Assembly: GCF_910596095.1 (NCBI RefSeq) | Contig: NC_056553.1 | Span: 21,772,725 to 21,836,724, forward strand | DNA from: Thunnus maccoyii | Taxonomy: Eukaryota; Chordata; Actinopteri; Scombriformes; Scombridae | Direction: 5' to 3' | DNA: 64,000 nt | Shown here: positions 1 to 9,779 of the stretch, piece after piece | Numbering within the stretch: position 1 is the first letter of the stretch | How the letters are laid out: every line of letters starts with the position of its first letter | Translations under genes and position numbers: made by a program | Notes under the pieces: generated by a model | Told to the model about the DNA's origin: nothing | The model's database searches: none | What the model saw: only the letters and a program-made list of their open reading frames with translations

Positions 1-435
1 ACATCAGCGCTCATTGGCACGATTTACTCCTGTCAGTTTATGCAGTCAGTCTTGCTTGGCCACGTTTTAATAATGAGGTTTTTTAATAATAATTTTACTC
101 GGTTTTTGACTCCTTGACACCAAACGTCCCCCCTACACAAACCCACTGGGTTTGTGGCAACAGACATTTGGCTGTCTAGACCTATGAAGCCTAACACCAT
201 GTCAGTGTTATGTGCACAAACTGTGAGCCGTGATACATCTGATGTGTGACCTATGTAGCCGAACTGTTACTCAAAGTGTCTTTTGGTTTTCAAATCCAAT
301 CTCTTCTTAACACTGCCGCTGAGAATGAGTTGATTGGTCTTGTTTGTGAAAGGTCAGCATGTTCAGAAAGCTCAGTTTCTCCATCAACATGACATTTTAA
401 TGCTTACATCCTCCCTCACATTGTGTTAACTGCAG
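1..435 (+). other. wac: wac intron (partial) upstream of the third-last coding exon
   Basis: This stretch precedes the first recognisable wac exon and ends in an acceptor AG just before base 436. I see no other coding sequence in it. It is taken as intron because the downstream exon begins in mid-codon (one leftover base before the first full codon) and continues the WAC protein; the upstream exons lie outside the window. Confidence 0.8.
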
Positions 436-631
436 CAGTCAGAGGAGTCCCTCCCCGGGTCCCAACCATGTCTCCTCCGGCAGCAGCAACGCCCCCAACT
501 CTGCCTCCGCTCCCCCAACCTCCTCAGCATCCCGGCCCTCCTGCACCTTCACCCCCACCCTTGCCGCCCACTTCAACGAGAATCTTATCAAACATGTCCA
601 GGGTTGGCCTGCTGAGCACGCAGAGAAACAG
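436..631 (+). CDS. wac: WAC adaptor, third-last coding exon
   Basis: WAC is a nuclear adaptor that, in mammals, brings the RNF20/RNF40 ubiquitin ligase to elongating RNA polymerase II for histone H2B monoubiquitination; roles in autophagy and mitosis are also reported. This exon supplies 65 complete codons. It starts with a Ser/Pro/Ala-rich low-complexity part beginning [10 protein letters not shown] and ends with the well-conserved block [20 protein letters not shown], then EKQ. The match is to the C-terminal third of vertebrate WAC as I remember it. The acceptor is tgcag before 436 and the donor is CAG|gt at 632. The longer ATG-started reading frame over the same bases (423-683) is a different, wrong frame. 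Alternative acceptor use three bases downstream (NAGNAG, tgcagcag) cannot be excluded, so the exact first base is slightly uncertain. Confidence 0.95.
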
Positions 632-840
632 GTTCGTACCTCCTAGATTTCACTGTAATTTATCTTCATTGGAAGACAAATAGCTTCATGGCTGACTGTG
701 GTTATTCACAGCTACACGCAATAAAACACTTCTACTTTCAGTATAAGTATGGAAGAATGTAACCGTGCAGTGAGTTAATGAACTAGAGTCATCAGTATGT
801 TTTTGCTCTTTTTTTTTGTGTGCGACATATAATTTTAAAG

Positions 841-968
841 GCATCAAGACTACGTGAAGAGGCTCACACCATGGGGAGCATCTGCATGTCTGAGAACTGC
901 ACCGAGCTCAAAAACCTCCGTTCTTTGGTCAGAGTCTGTGAAATACAAGCGACATTGCGTGAGCAGAG
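841..968 (+). CDS. wac: WAC adaptor, second-last coding exon
   Basis: This exon continues in phase from the previous one (phase 0) and encodes 42 codons plus two bases. The product begins ASRLREEAH and includes [20 protein letters not shown] and REQ. It is helical and nearly identical to the human WAC C-terminal region as I recall it. It forms the start of the C-terminal coiled coil that in mammals contacts RNF20/RNF40. The acceptor is aaag before 841 and the donor is AG|gtaaga at 969. The flanking introns are short, about 209 and 110 bases, which is compact for a vertebrate and typical of many fish genes. No frameshift or stop is present. Confidence 0.96.
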
Positions 969-1078
969 GTAAGAATACAGCGAGTTTAACAACACGCACC
1001 AGTTGACATGTAAAGTAAAACCTCAATCCTAGAACACACCCAACTCATTCGTCTTCTCTCTCTCTCTGTCTCCCACAG

Positions 1079-1148
1079 GATACTGTTTCTGAGACAGCAA
1101 ATCAAAGAACTTGAAAAGTTGAAGAATCAGAATTCTTTCATGGTCTGA
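1079..1148 (+). CDS. wac: WAC adaptor, last coding exon with stop codon
   Basis: The first base completes an Arg codon split across the intron. The exon then encodes the terminal 22 residues, [20 protein letters not shown] followed by MV, and a TGA at 1146-1148. The heptad pattern of hydrophobic residues shows the end of the C-terminal coiled coil. This C-terminus is the same as that of human WAC as I remember it, which makes the assignment secure. The acceptor is a strong polypyrimidine tract (repeated tctctc) followed by cccacag. The three exons in this window give the last 130 residues of the protein; the N-terminal WW domain lies upstream, outside the window. Confidence 0.97.
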
Positions 1149-2500
1149 GAACTTCTGGTTGCGAGTTGGAAAGCGGGAGTTGGGGAGGGGTGGGGAAAGA
1201 GGGGGGGGAAGACCCATTGCACATAGTTGGAGGCTGGAGGGAGAGCAGTTGTTCAGTTCCTCTTGAACCCAGTCTTAACACACACAGGAGCTGCAGTCGG
1301 TTTGGCTTTGGACCGTTTGGGCTGGGAGAACCAAGAGGGAGGAAACGAAGAGCTGGGAGGAGGAGGAGGAGGAGGAGGAGGAGGGGGTGATTTACAAGAC
1401 TCTGTTTTGTAAAAACCCACGGTGGGAAAAAAATGTAGATTTCTTGTAGATGTTATTATCTATGTTGTAAATATGTTTTGTAGATTGAAGCCATGGAAAG
1501 CCATGCCTATCAAAGCTTTTGACATCCAAACTAATCAGCGCCTAGGCGGCTACATTCATTAGCTAGCCTTTCCTTCATGTTAACTCGTCTGCAGACTTAA
1601 AAAGCTTCATTTTGTCAATTCATAGATCATTGAACCATTGAGCATGTATGTGCGTGACCCGCATGTATACAGAGAGGGATGTTTGAAGCCATTTATTTAC
1701 ACAGAAGCCTAGCATAAAGCAGAACAACACTGGTGTCAGTGTAGTCTTCTTTCCTCAAATATTGGTTAAATGATTACTGTCTGGATTCTCTTCTTCCCTC
1801 CGCCCTCCGGGGTGAACTGTAACGTTTGTTCTCAGGCACGGTAAACATCCCCTCACAGGCAGGTCTAGCATAACTGCTCCCAATGGTTCAGTGATCTGTT
1901 CGCAGCTTCTGGTGGCCCTGCATTTCCCCAGTCTGAAAAAAACAGTGCCTGGTGGTGTGGTGGAGTGAGTGATTTAAAAAAAGAAAAAATTAGAGATGCG
2001 ATGGTGTGCTGCTTTGGACCATTCCCACTACCCTCCCCTGGCCTCAGCCCTGCCCTGCCACATCTTCTCCTCAGACAACAACAACTCACACCCTCCTTGT
2101 AGTTTTTTTTTTTTTTTTTTTCCTTTTACTTTGTGATCCAACAGTTTTTTGTTCCTTCTTTTTTTTCCCCCCTCTGAATTTGTAATGAGCTGTACTTTTC
2201 AAGCTGAGGTGGTACCACTGGTTCATTCCTTTGTACAGTTGCTACCATTACAGTGGAGTTTTAAGAAGAGGAAGCCAAATAAAAAGGTTTTATTTATAAG
2301 AGTTGTAGTGATGAGCGGTAAATATGTTCTGAATGATATCCACACAGTTTCATTTGCACTCAGTGGTGTTACCATAAAGCAAGCGACAGGTTTGGGCAGA
2401 GGTATGCTGATCACCTCTCAGTCAGAGCAGGGCAACGAGGTCACAAGGTCAAAATGTGAAATGTACGTATTGTAATAAACATGTTAAACTAAAGTGAGCA
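1149..2500 (+). other. wac: wac 3' UTR
   Basis: Non-coding sequence follows the wac stop. It contains a (GGA)n purine tract near 1357-1384, a Pumilio-type element TGTAAATA at 1466-1473, a long T tract at about 2103-2122, and a canonical AATAAA at 2474-2479. The end is set about 20 bases beyond that signal. A second AATAAA near 2851 could support a longer isoform. The small ORFs over this stretch show no resemblance to known proteins. Confidence 0.75.
2474..2479 (+). terminator. wac: wac polyadenylation signal AATAAA
   Basis: This is the first canonical AATAAA after the wac stop codon, about 1.3 kb downstream. The T/G-rich sequence 30-60 bases further on (ttattttattggagtgttaggt) fits a downstream element. 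The cleavage site is inferred, not shown. Confidence 0.65.
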
Positions 2501-2933
2501 CTGGTTATTTTATTGGAGTGTTAGGTTTGGTTCATACGCTAGTGCCTTGTTGAAAGTCTTAAGTGTCACAGCCTCATTCGCCTACACGTCCCACACCTGT
2601 TGACTTTCTTTTATCCTGTTTGACCAACAAGATCTTCAACAAGCATGTCATACATAGGGTTGTTTTTCTAGCACGTACCATCCCTGTTTGTTTGTTCCCC
2701 ACTGTTGAAGAGCAGGGTCCTAAGCTGCAAAGGCCTGTTTTTTTTCCACCATACTATCTGTTGAGTCTATAACTGAACTGCACCACACATTCAGTAAAGG
2801 TGACCACATCATTGCTTTGTATATTGTTTCCTGAAGTATACTGACAAATGAAATAAAATATGCCTCTCCAGGGCCGTGTTGTTCTTGGGTTTTTGACGGT
2901 CCCATTTGAGGGCAAGCAGTATGTTATGTAGAG

Positions 2934-3691
2934 CAGTGGTCCCGTAACCCCACAGCCCCCCTTCATCATGAATGTAGTATAAACTGGATATAATTTAATA
3001 CTATTAATTAGATGATAGTGGATATTGCTACATGGCTTCATACAATTGAATTGTCAGTGTTTGGGTTGCTTTGGTCAGGTTTGCTACTTTAAGTGCCAAC
3101 CATTTATCCATTAACTGTCTATCTACAAATAATGTATGTTTTCACTGTTATATTGGCTAACTATTTCGACTATTAATACATTACCTTAAGCTAACTATTT
3201 CAACTTTTCACAACAGCTAACATTACTTTGAACTCGACCATTTCCACTGTTAATATCCATTACTGCTAGCTAACTCAACTGTTGATCCATTACTTTTAGG
3301 CAACTATTTCAGCTTTGCATTACCTTCAGCTACTTCAACTGTCTTATTTTTAGCAAAACTGTTTCTTCCACCTATACATTATTTCAGCTGTTTCAACCAA
3401 ACCATCTATCTATTACTTTTCGAAAACAATTTCAACTCTGCTTGCTTGCTAAATGGTTTTCATACACTTTCCATTGCAACATGATGACCAGTGCCTCGGG
3501 TTGATTGGCAGCAAGGGTCAGCATCACATCAGTTTTTTAGTTCTGTTTGGGCTGTTTATTTTCCTCCTTAACACAAGTATGTGGATATGTTATTTTAATC
3601 AAATCTGAATTTGTATTTTTTTAGTTTAAAGTTGGCAACTACAGAACTTAATACCCCCTGAGGTGCAAGCACCCCTGGTTGGGAATCACTG
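2934..3691. mobile_element. degenerate non-autonomous hAT-like DNA transposon with internal tandem repeats
   Basis: The left end begins CAGTGGTCCCGTAACCCC and the right end, read on the minus strand, begins CAGTGATTCCCAACCAGGGG. These are diverged inverted repeats of the CAGTGGTTCCCAACC type typical of hAT-superfamily elements. The flanking octamers ATGTAGAG and ATCTAAGA match at only four of eight positions but resemble the usual hAT target preference, so they may be a decayed duplication. The interior from about 3110 to 3440 is a degenerate minisatellite. There is no transposase ORF. The family name is inferred from the ends alone. Confidence 0.6.
3110..3440. repeat. degenerate minisatellite inside the hAT-like element
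   Basis: The motif ctaactatttcaactgtt, followed by a variant of atccattacttttag, recurs about every 30-45 bases with many substitutions (for example at 3159, 3190 and 3297). Copies are too diverged to count exactly by eye. Confidence 0.6.
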
Positions 3692-6600
3692 ATCTAAGAC
3701 TGACCCTGGAAAAAATGTCGTGGGAGAAAAAGTATGACAATTGACAAAACATGAGTCAGAACGTTGCAAGATTCAACCTGCATCGTTGAGCAATGAATGA
3801 AATATATTTTCAGAGGAAAAACAATCCAGTTTTTCTCAGCTGCTTTGAACTTTCAAATGAAAATGAAAATCTCAAATCTACAGTTCATTTCCTCACAATA
3901 GTTTACACATTTCAATGTACAAATAGTCATGCACTGTGAAAGCTTCTGTGACCAAAACAGATTACTGCTTCTCACCGTGCACATTTTGTAAATCCTCACA
4001 TGCAAAATATTAAAACTGTCACAACCTTTCAAACATAAATGTATCAATAAGAATTAATTGCAGATTAATCTTAATTTAATGTAGTAACATGTGCATGCTT
4101 AAACTTTTGTGCAACTTGTCAAATTTAAGTTACAGGTGCAACTTCTCAGCAATTTCTGTTTTATATCACATCACTGTCACATAAAAAGTATGTGAGTAGG
4201 GGAAATACCACAAAGGCGGTTTTGCAGGACAAATGAAGTGTTGATTGCACTTAATATTTGAGAACTGCAACAGTGTTTCAAAACGTTGTGCTTCAGCAAT
4301 TGAGAAAATGTTTGTATTTCTTCAATGTCCATCAACAGTTTACCTCTAGATCTCTACTGACCCCTGCTGGTGGTTTCATGTGTTGCGCTGCAGACTGTGG
4401 GAAGTCTGACCTCTGTTTAGTAGATTATTGTTATCAGATCAAAGATAACTGCTTCATCTTCCTGGTATGTCCTGCTCTAGTCTCAACTTGCAAAGCAACT
4501 TTTTCATGAGCATTCACAACAAGACATTTTGGACATGACTGAACTATAAGCCTCCAAGTTTTTGTTTTTTAGAGATTACATGGTTGGTTAGTATGTGAAT
4601 GATCCTATCTGAAGGTGGAATGTATTTAAACTTCAGCACCTATTGTCAAAAAAGTGTCTGCTGTCAAGGCCCAAGGAGAGAGGGAAAAAGGCTTTTATCC
4701 TCTAACTGATCTAATTCAGACGATGGAGACAGCCAGTGAAATCCACTTACATTTTTTCTCAATTACTCAACCACATTTTACAGTTCTTAGAACATTAAGT
4801 GATACTATCACATCATTTTTTACTGGGCAACACTTTCTAATCATGCAGGACAACACTTTTGTCCTGCACACTCCCCTCATCCACTCTAAAACTTTAACTT
4901 CTGTCAAATGTAAATAAATTCATCAGTCAGTGCATCACTGCCATCACAACGACATTTCCCTTTATCATTGCTTAAACCAAGAGAGTCAAATGTCAAAAGA
5001 ATTGTGTCAAAATGACAAGAGTTCACTGTGTTTCTGTATTTCATTTCTTACTGGGACACAGTAATCCAGTTAAAGTTCATCTGCAGTTTTTGCCACACAG
5101 CCTGATTACTGAAATGTATGAATCCTTTCTGTCTGAAAGGCTGACAGTTGCCTTCAGTTACTGGTCGTACCGTCACTGACCTGCAGAGGTCGGTAGCTGC
5201 ATTAGCTTTTCTGTCTGAGGCTGTAGAGACTGCCTGCCTAAAACAATCTTGACACAAGGTCCTCTTACTAACTTTTTCTGGAGCGTTCAACTGCATCTCA
5301 CAGTCGAGAGGCATTTGGTCAAACTCCATCTGCTGATGAAGACTGTAAGATGTGGGTGAAATGGTGAAACCTTGATTTAGGATTATTTTGTCAAATTCAT
5401 ATTTCCAAGGTAAAAAAAAGAACTTAAAGCTTGTTTATGCTGTTCCTTCCTCCAGAACTGTATTCTGTATTTGAAAACCGCTTGAAACTGCATTTAAGTG
5501 ACTCTGTAAAACTGGACCTGCAGAATAAGAATAATCAGTTTATACTCTGCCATGTTGTCACTTAAATTACAAGTTCACATCACAGAAGCAGGGCTTAATC
5601 AGCTGCTGTGCAACACTCCTGATGATCAAACACAGATTATCTACAAAGTCTTATGTGGATAAGAGAACAGAGTGCTACTGAATTAATTCACAACATAAAA
5701 CAAGTGGAAACACAAAGGCGGATGCCATCGGTTTCCTCTCTCAGAGCACTCAAGATAAAGTCTGCTTGAGCACTTTTGAATGCAGAGCCTGTAACCCAAT
5801 CTTTAACATCAAAGCTGCTGTGAGCCATCTCCCTGCATGTCGGCTCTATGTATCCACATAATTGTTGAATCCCCAGCTCTGATGCAGAGAATATTTCTCC
5901 CATTATCTCCAGCAGAATAAAATAGATCACAGAGGACGGAGACAGCCTGCCTGTCTCTGGCTTCTTCACAGAGAAATCTCCAACCTTGATATGGCTCACA
6001 TCAAAGAGAGGAGAGGAAGCCGGGAGGTGTTGGAGGAAGTCTGTCTGCCCTGGTGTGTGTCTTCATGTATCACGGAGAGTGCCAGTTTGAGGTTCAGATC
6101 TTCAAAGTGGGGATATTTGCACAAGGTACGGCCACTTTTGGTCTGTTAGGAGTGCTTCAAAAAGTTGGTTTGGAGCTGTTGGGTTAAATTTAGATTTCAG
6201 ACTTGGTTTGGGTTGTCTACTATTTCAGGTAGACTTGACCTCCACTCCTCCCCTGCTTCTATCTCTATCGTCTTCCAAAGTCATCGTTGCCACAGCAGCA
6301 GGGGGGGCTTTTGTTAAGCAAAGCTCCTACTGTCTGTACCAGGTCACACCTACAAGTGTTGCCTAATGTGTGAAAGCAGACACGAGCTGTAGGGTGTAAT
6401 CACTCTCTAAAAAGAGCACTTACATGAAACCCCTCCTGTGCTGAAAGCTTGTTGACGCTCATCCACTCAGCATGAAAAGACACACAGTTTTGTTTTCTTA
6501 CTAGAAATATGCTTCCCAGTCTGGTAGCTTTGGCTCTGGAGGAGATTTCAACAAGTTTTCAGTGTGAGACGAAGTCATCATGTGAAATAAAATGTTTGTT

Positions 6601-6969
6601 ACCACTTATGACCACTAGATGGTAATATTTGCCTATCATTTAAAAAGCAATGCACACTTTAAAGTGGAAATGTGCATTTCTGATCATATTTGGCTTAACA
6701 AACAAAATCTACTTTCACACTTGTGTCAAATATCTTAATGCGCTGATAACAGGAGCCACAGTATGCTCTGTGTTTAATAGTGGTTCCCAGTTGTATCTGT
6801 GCTTTCACTGACACTTTACATAGATACAGAATAACAGCCAGTATCACAGAAACTGATAAAGACCATAGGAAGTCATTTCTCATGAGAATGACCAATGATC
6901 CTCCAGCTTGTAAAACTAGTATTTCTCTCGACTTCAGCCCTTTTCATGCAGTATAGATAAACGATGTAA

Positions 6970-6988
6970 CGCCAGTCCCGGACTGGCG
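6970..6988. other. short perfect hairpin inside a candidate conserved element
   Basis: Arms CGCCAGTC and GACTGGCG are perfectly complementary around a 3-base CCG loop. It lies in the non-repetitive, balanced-composition block 6935-7140 upstream of bambi. It could be a palindromic protein-binding site or chance. Confidence 0.4.
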
Positions 6989-7412
6989 CCTCTGTGGAAT
7001 TGCAGATAATTACGGTAATTGCAGTGTGTAGTTTTCTGTGTTCCCTAAAGCAGTATCCTCATCCTGTTGTCTGTTAGGCACAATTAAGCCTGTGGATGCT
7101 TCATTTCTGCAGACATGAAGGTCTAAATGTAGTCAGACCGGGTCTTTCCTAATGACCCCCCAACCACCCCCTTCCCCCACCAGGATATATTATACTTAAT
7201 TTATACTTTAACACTATTTTTCTCCCGCAGGTTTATATTTACTGTAAAAATAAGATCAAAAAATGATTGAGCAAACATGCAGAGTATAAAGTATTATGTT
7301 CTGGAAAGATTTTATGTTTTGAACCTGCAAAAAAAAAAAACAGTTGGCGCTGATAGAGATCGCGCGCGCACGTGTGTTTTGCATTGCGGATTGTTAAAGG
7401 GCAATTGTGTCA

Positions 7413-7423
7413 GTGCGCGCGCG

Positions 7424-7489
<66 letters not shown>
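7413..7489. repeat. (GC)n-(TG)n microsatellite
   Basis: A short GCGCGCGCGC run leads directly into an uninterrupted TG run from 7425 to 7489. The array has strong alternating purine-pyrimidine character. The apparent ORFs of 73-143 codons over it are produced by the array and are not genes. Confidence 0.95.
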
Positions 7490-7490
<1 letters not shown>

Positions 7491-8987
7491 GCCTCTGTGG
7501 CGCCATGCGCCTTTTTGGATTGTTAATTTCTCTAAGCGGCTGTCCGCTCCTCCCTGCAGCAGCAGCAGCAGCAGCAGTCTGCAGCCTGGAGGAAGACGCG
7601 GCGTCAACCTGGCTGCCAGCAGAGATGACACTGCAGGTAGCTGCTACTGGCCACACTGCCCACACTTCATATAACAGTTACAGTATCAATTCAGTCAAAT
7701 GTGATTAATGCACTCAAGGATGACGCATATAACTATATTTCAATGCAATTAATTATCCTGCCTGAATTCTTTCTATTTAGAGAATTATCTACATTCTGGG
7801 AAACTATTTTTTAGATGGCTTTGCATAATCCTCCTAGTTTAACATTTATTCCATAAAGCTATGCAATGTACAAAGTTACTAAAACAGAATAAGAGAAATT
7901 AGTGTTTTTTGTGCTGAGGACGTGCACGTCTTTCATTTTTGTCTGTAAAATAACTTTCTGTAGGATTTAAATTCACTGATTCTGTCTTTTCTATATATTT
8001 TTTAAAACATCTATATATGTATTTTTTTTTCAAAAAAATATATTTAGCTATATATGTTTTATTGCTTTTTTATATTTTGTTATTTTATTTTATATGTCTT
8101 TTATACATATATTTATTGACTGTTTTTACTGAAAGGGAGCCTCCCAGCCAAAGTATTTCACACTATTGTACTTGCAGCTTATAAACAGGGTTATGTATCT
8201 AAAACATGAGGGTGTAAATTACACATATGTTAGTACACATGTTAAAATTTCTTCATTTTGGATATTTCAATATGAAAACACTGAACTAACATTAATGTTA
8301 AAGTCCAGACTTTGTAACAGTGTAGTCAGGCGACAGTCTCAGGAACACAGTAGATATGTTAACCTGGTGGAGTGACTGCTGCTCGGACCAATGGCATCCA
8401 GTGCTGACATATGGAATATGGTATTATGGAAAAGAAGAGATTGGACTAACCTGAAGCATCAAACCAGAGAGTGACAGGCAGGGTAAGACCGGAACATGGA
8501 CGACTTGGCCTAAAAGAATAAAAGCATGAAGTTGGTCAGTTCGGGGTAAAATGAACAATAAATGATCAGAATGAGTGGGATCGTCACAGAAATATTAAGT
8601 GAAACTACAGCAGTGACTTAAAGAGGTTAAAAGGTTAGTGACGCGAGCTTGTGGTGGTGAGGTGGTGAAAGTGAAGAAGCAGCGCTTGTCCCTCCCTTAT
8701 TACCACCACTAAGGTGCCCTTAACCCCTAATAGCTCCAGTGGAGCTGCTCAGTGGCTGTCAGATCAGACTGTGGTTGTACTGGTGTGAATGTGTATAACT
8801 GTGTAAATGTGATCAGGGTGTTCTTCCTCTAAGTGAAACGTCCCTGAATAAATAAATAAATAATAAAAACGACTCGAAAACACCAAAACAATAGTCTACA
8901 TTTCAAACAATAATATGTTAAAAGAGTAGCTGCTGTTTTACTGAGTTTTAATTTCATTTATTTTCTCTTTTGCTGTGTTTTGTAAAG

Positions 8988-9061
8988 CTGTGGTTCTCAA
9001 TCTTTTTCACCACCTAGGACCTCTAAAGTGACACAAATCAACCCTACTTTGAGAACCACTG
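8988..9061. mobile_element. 74-bp hAT-type miniature element with target-site duplication
   Basis: The left end reads CTGTGGTTCTCAA and the right end on the minus strand reads CAGTGGTTCTCAA, inverted repeats of the hAT/Charlie type. The flanks 8980-8987 (TTGTAAAG) and 9062-9069 (CTGTAAAG) agree at seven of eight bases, which is a good 8-bp duplication as hAT elements make. It sits about 100 bp upstream of the bambi CCAAT box. Confidence 0.75.
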
Positions 9062-9149
9062 CTGTAAAGGACTTCCAGTTGCCTCTGTGAAAACCTGAAA
9101 ACCTTATTTTGAAAAGCAGTACCGGATACTGTGCCTAACTGGTCTCTTG

Positions 9150-9245
9150 GAGATCTGACCAATCAGCTGTGAGTGGGCGGAGCGCTGACAGACCACAGCT
9201 ATTTCTGCTGCTAAATCTCATCTGTCCGGAGTCTGTCTGCAGTCT
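9150..9245 (+). promoter_or_regulatory. bambi: putative bambi proximal promoter
   Basis: This TATA-less block contains a CCAAT box at 9159-9163, a GC box GGGCGG at 9175-9180 and three minimal SMAD-type half-sites: CAGAC at 9189-9193 and overlapping GTCTG at 9231-9235 and 9235-9239. BAMBI is known as a BMP/TGF-beta-induced feedback inhibitor, so SMAD sites would make sense, but five-base motifs are common by chance. The transcription start is not visible; placing it just downstream of the GC box is inference. Confidence 0.5.
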
Positions 9246-9703
9246 TTGGAGAAGCGGGATTGTCCGACTTTTTCTAACATTTCTCCGTCCAGGAATACAA
9301 AAGTGATGCTTCTCCGTAGCCGGCAGCAAAGAGAAACAGAGGAGGACCAGCGGTGACAACTTTATCTTCTGTTTTACTCTCTTCCAAGGAGTGTATTTGT
9401 CTTTTTTTTCTCTTTCGGCTTGAAGAAGAAGACGCTGTGTTTTTGCGTCTCCGCTAATGTCGGACCGCTTTTAGAAACAAATTCGCTAACTTTTCTGTCT
9501 CCATGCCGGAGAGGAAACATTTCGGAGCTATTTTTTGCTACTTTTTGTTTCAGAAAGGATTGTGAGCTGTCGTTTTTCAGCACAGGAATGCCTCATTTTT
9601 AGCTCCATGTAAATCTCTTTTGTCGTCCAGCTCTTTGCCCAGCGGACTGTGCTGCTGCTGCTACTGGATATAAGAGGACTTTTTGCGCATTAATTTGGTG
9701 TAA
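9246..9703 (+). other. bambi: bambi 5' UTR with several uORFs
   Basis: This is the leader between the putative promoter and the bambi ATG; its 5' limit is uncertain. It contains five upstream ATGs, each closed by its own stop before the main start: 9305-9355 (16 residues), 9457-9474 (MSDRF), 9503-9565 (20 residues), 9588-9602 (MPHF) and an ATG directly followed by TAA at 9607-9612. If transcription starts near 9200 all five would be in the mRNA. Confidence 0.6.
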
Positions 9704-9779
9704 ATGGATCGCCAGTCCAGTTTCATTTCCATTTGGCTACAACTGGAACTCTGTGCCATGGCTGTTCTTCTTACTAAAG
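9704..9779 (+). CDS. bambi: BAMBI pseudoreceptor, exon 1 (signal peptide)
   Basis: This exon encodes residues 1-25 and the first base of codon 26. The product MDRQSSFISIWLQLELCAMA, then VLLTK, is an N-terminal secretion signal and differs from human BAMBI at only a few positions as I remember it. The start is chosen because it matches the family start exactly; position -3 is T, so the Kozak context is only moderate (G at +4). Met19 in the same frame is within the signal core and is unlikely to be the start. The donor is AAAG|gtatag at 9780. Intron 1 is about 1.85 kb. Confidence 0.97.

Larger units (their letters stand above)
2501..8987. other. wac-bambi intergenic region
   Basis: About 6.5 kb without a recognisable gene. 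It contains a degenerate hAT-like element (2934-3691), a (GC)n/(TG)n array at 7413-7489, a (CAG)n tract near 7558-7578, an AT-rich patch around 8000-8110, and non-repetitive stretches with balanced composition near 5700-6010 and 6935-7140 that look like candidate conserved non-coding elements. The modest ORFs here (for example 5688-5999 minus, 103 codons) resemble no protein family I know. Confidence 0.7.

Noticed and set aside
423..683. 86-codon ATG-started ORF with proline-rich product
   Set aside because: It is an alternative frame over the wac exon 436-631. The frame shifted by one base encodes the recognisable WAC C-terminal sequence and joins in phase with the next exons.
7277..7708. 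ORFs of 73-143 codons on both strands rich in Val-Cys or Thr-His
   Set aside because: They are translations of the TG/CA array at 7413-7489 with low-complexity flanks.
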